A stretch of DNA of 7,173 bases. Origin: an uncultured Collinsella sp. GTDB taxonomy: Bacteria > Actinomycetota > Coriobacteriia > Coriobacteriales > Coriobacteriaceae. Location: contig URWZ01000078.1 of NCBI GenBank assembly GCA_900551625.1, positions 1 to 7,173 of the forward strand, written 5' to 3'. The position numbers were made by a program, and so were the translations under genes. The notes beneath the pieces were generated by a model. The model had not been told where the DNA came from and ran no database searches. It saw only the letters and a list, made by a program, of their open reading frames with translations. How positions within the stretch are numbered: position 1 is the stretch's first letter; each line of letters starts with the position of its first letter. Shown one piece after another: positions 5,506 through 7,173 of this stretch.

Positions 5506-7173
5506 CTAGCGAGGCCTATCAGAATTGACCTCATTGGCGGTGTCGGTTTCGAGCGCCGTGCGGCGGACGCTGTAGGCGACGAGGCCGGCGCCTGCCGCGG
5601 CGAGTGCAGCAGCGGCTGCCGTAAGGGGAGCGTTGGCATCGCCCGTGCCCGCAAGCGCGCCCGCTTTTCCGGAGCGCTTGTTATTGCCGTGGTCCTTGCC
5701 ACTGCCGGAGCTGCTTCCGCCGGAGCCGCCACCCTTGTCAGTACCGTCGCCACTCGAGCCACCATCGCCGTCTGCCGTCATCGGGGCGTCGTGAAGTCCT
5801 GTCGTATCCGCGCTGTCGCATACGCCGACCTGAACTTCTGAGCGTTCGCATGACGCGTCGGGCACATGAAGCTCGTGCAGTACGGCACCCAGTGCCGAGT
5901 TCGCGCCCGGTCGAATTTCCTCGAGCGTTACGGGATCGAGCGCCACCAGATTACGCGCCTTCGCATACAGCGTTACGCGTTTGCCTACTTCGTCGCTCCA
6001 GCTCTCGGGGATGGCGAAGCTCATGCGGAACTGTGCCGTGCAACCCGGTGCCAGCACGGCGTTGCCGTTGTCGGCTACCAGCGGGTGCGTTGCAAAACGT
6101 GCGCCCAGCGTCTCGAGCGCGTACTTCACGTGTGCCATGTCGTTGGCCGAAGCGTCCTCGGCAAGCTCTGGATCGTAGATTGAAGCCATGCGTGCGTTCA
6201 GTCCGAATCCGATGGAAGCGCTGGAGAACGGCTGGCTGGAGCCCTCTCGGTACAGATCGATCGTGCCGGCGGTCAGCAAGGTGTTGCCGTCGTTTCGCAC
6301 CGTGACCATGAAGGATTCGCCTGCTGCTCCGGGCACCACCGCGCCCGAGGTAGCGACCGCGCCCGTCGGAGTGGCACACGCCACCAAGGGCACTTCGATG
6401 CCGTGCAGCTCTGCCTCGCTCTTCTCCGCGCTCACAATGTGCGTGGCGAGCGCGGAGAGCATGCCCCCCGACGTCAAAAATGTCGTTATCTGATCGACGG
6501 GATGGTTCAGCTCGCACATCACGAACGGCTCCGTGAACAGATCGCCTGCCAAGGTGCTGGCGAAGATGCGGAAGTGCTTGCCCATCACTGCCACCGGGTT
6601 GCCTTCTTCGTCGTAGGTTTGTCCCACCTTGCCATCGGTGTTCTCTACATAGAGCACGCACCTGCCGTTGTTGCTTACGCTGAACGATGCCGGGCCGCAG
6701 CCTGCGGCACCCACGGGCTGCGTTGCAAATACCGATGCGCCTCGCGTCCAAGTAATATGCTGCAGTTGCTCGTTGACGGTTGCCAAAAAGCCCGAATGTT
6801 GTGGCCACGGCACCGCGTGGGGTACTGTGGCATCTGGTGGCATAACGCCCCAACCCGCGATGGACTGGATGGACTGGCCGATCACGGCATACGATGCGCA
6901 GCCACAACCGTTTGCAGTTTCGTATGCAACGGGCACCACCATTTTGCCGTTGATATTCTCGGGTACGCCCAGCTCGATGCTCGATGGCGCTTGCGGAAAG
7001 CGGAGGACCTGACGGAACGTGAGGCTGTCGCCCAAATCATCCGACCACAGGGTGAAGCACTCCAGCGCAACCTCTGCCTCATTGCCCAGCGCCTTTTCTG
7101 CGGTGGTTCCGCGGCGGTGGAGGTAGGCGCCCGACAGGCGCCCGTTGACAAGTGTCTTGCCCACCGTGATGCG
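5506..7173 (-). CDS. Large sortase-anchored surface protein, C-terminal part (5' truncated)
   Basis: 555 residues are visible before the TAG stop. The frame is open at the window edge (it begins RITVGKTLVNG), so the start and any signal peptide lie outside. The N-terminal half (about 1-245) is beta-rich, with segments such as SNNGRCVLYVENTDGKV and FRIFASTLAGDLF that resemble repeat blades of large exoproteins. Residues of about 260-430 look like an Ig/CARDB-type beta-sandwich (VTVRNDGNTLLTAGTIDLY). Residues 468-506 are a Gly/Ser/Asp-rich wall-spanning linker. The anchor is LAGTGD (507-512), an Ala/Leu-rich helix (about 516-536), an Arg pair at 537-538, and an unusually long tail of 17 residues after it. 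LAxTG is the motif reported for class E sortases of Actinomycetota. The protein is therefore probably linked to peptidoglycan and exposed outside the cell. Ten cysteines are present. Binding partner and function are unknown. Confidence 0.85.
   Translation of the reverse strand, partial: RITVGKTLVNGRLSGAYLHRRGTTAEKALGNEAEVALECFTLWSDDLGDSLTFRQVLRFPQAPSSIELGVPENINGKMVVPVAYETANGCGCASYAVIGQSIQSIAGWGVMPPDATVPHAVPWPQHSGFLATVNEQLQHITWTRGASVFATQPVGAAGCGPASFSVSNNGRCVLYVENTDGKVGQTYDEEGNPVAVMGKHFRIFASTLAGDLFTEPFVMCELNHPVDQITTFLTSGGMLSALATHIVSAEKSEAELHGIEVPLVACATPTGAVATSGAVVPGAAGESFMVTVRNDGNTLLTAGTIDLYREGSSQPFSSASIGFGLNARMASIYDPELAEDASANDMAHVKYALETLGARFATHPLVADNGNAVLAPGCTAQFRMSFAIPESWSDEVGKRVTLYAKARNLVALDPVTLEEIRPGANSALGAVLHELHVPDASCERSEVQVGVCDSADTTGLHDAPMTADGDGGSSGDGTDKGGGSGGSSSGSGKDHGNNKRSGKAGALAGTGDANAPLTAAAAALAAAGAGLVAYSVRRTALETDTANEVNSDRPR
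5641..5655 (-). other. LAGTG sortase cleavage motif
   Basis: These codons encode LAGTG, followed by Asp, a hydrophobic Ala-rich helix and Arg-Arg, the three-part cell-wall sorting signal. Second-position Ala instead of Pro agrees with the class E sortase preference (LAxTG) rather than the classic LPxTG of class A. Cleavage would be between Thr and Gly, leaving the large extracellular part linked to the wall. Confidence 0.8.

Noticed and set aside
7162..7164. GTG at 7164 as the start of the surface protein
   Set aside because: The frame stays open to the window edge, no signal peptide follows this codon and no ribosome binding site is visible, so it is an internal Val of a longer protein.

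Overview
The window is a moderately GC-rich bacterial contig with four protein-coding genes. The domain types, base composition, LexA-type operator and LAGTG sortase signal together suggest a gut Actinomycetota lineage of the Collinsella/Coriobacteriia kind. That placement is inference, because no rRNA or other taxonomic marker is present. The first 44 bases are not biological: they are an Illumina Nextera library adapter, so real sequence begins at position 45.

Positions 45-4272 hold a leftward two-gene unit for a type IIA DNA topoisomerase. It has an ATPase/Toprim subunit (ParE/GyrB-like, 665 aa, complete) followed 45 bases later by a breakage-reunion subunit (ParC/GyrA-like, at least 728 aa, cut by the contig end). 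All catalytic motifs are present. However, several signature positions differ from textbook gyrase or topoisomerase IV, and no GyrA box is visible. The pair therefore looks like a divergent topoisomerase IV-like enzyme, probably additional to the housekeeping gyrase.

Positions 4273-4591 are an intergenic region between divergent units. It carries a perfect LexA/SOS-box palindrome (TCGAAC-N4-GTTCGA) about 100 bases upstream of parE. On the other side it has a strong sigma70-type promoter (TTGACA, 17-base spacer, TATATT) surrounded by three copies of an ACAGATAT-like half-site.

Positions 4592-5416 are a rightward, tightly coupled pair: a 76-aa Xre-family repressor and a 194-aa protein with four membrane segments. 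This is the common 'small HTH plus membrane protein' arrangement, probably autoregulated through the repeated half-sites. A hairpin at 5422-5457 separates it from the next gene.

Positions 5506-7173 are the C-terminal 555 residues of a large secreted surface protein read leftward. It ends in a Gly/Ser linker, a LAGTG sortase motif, a hydrophobic helix and an Arg pair. Its N terminus lies beyond the window. The most interesting biology is the possible SOS control of a topoisomerase pair. No entirely new system was evident.
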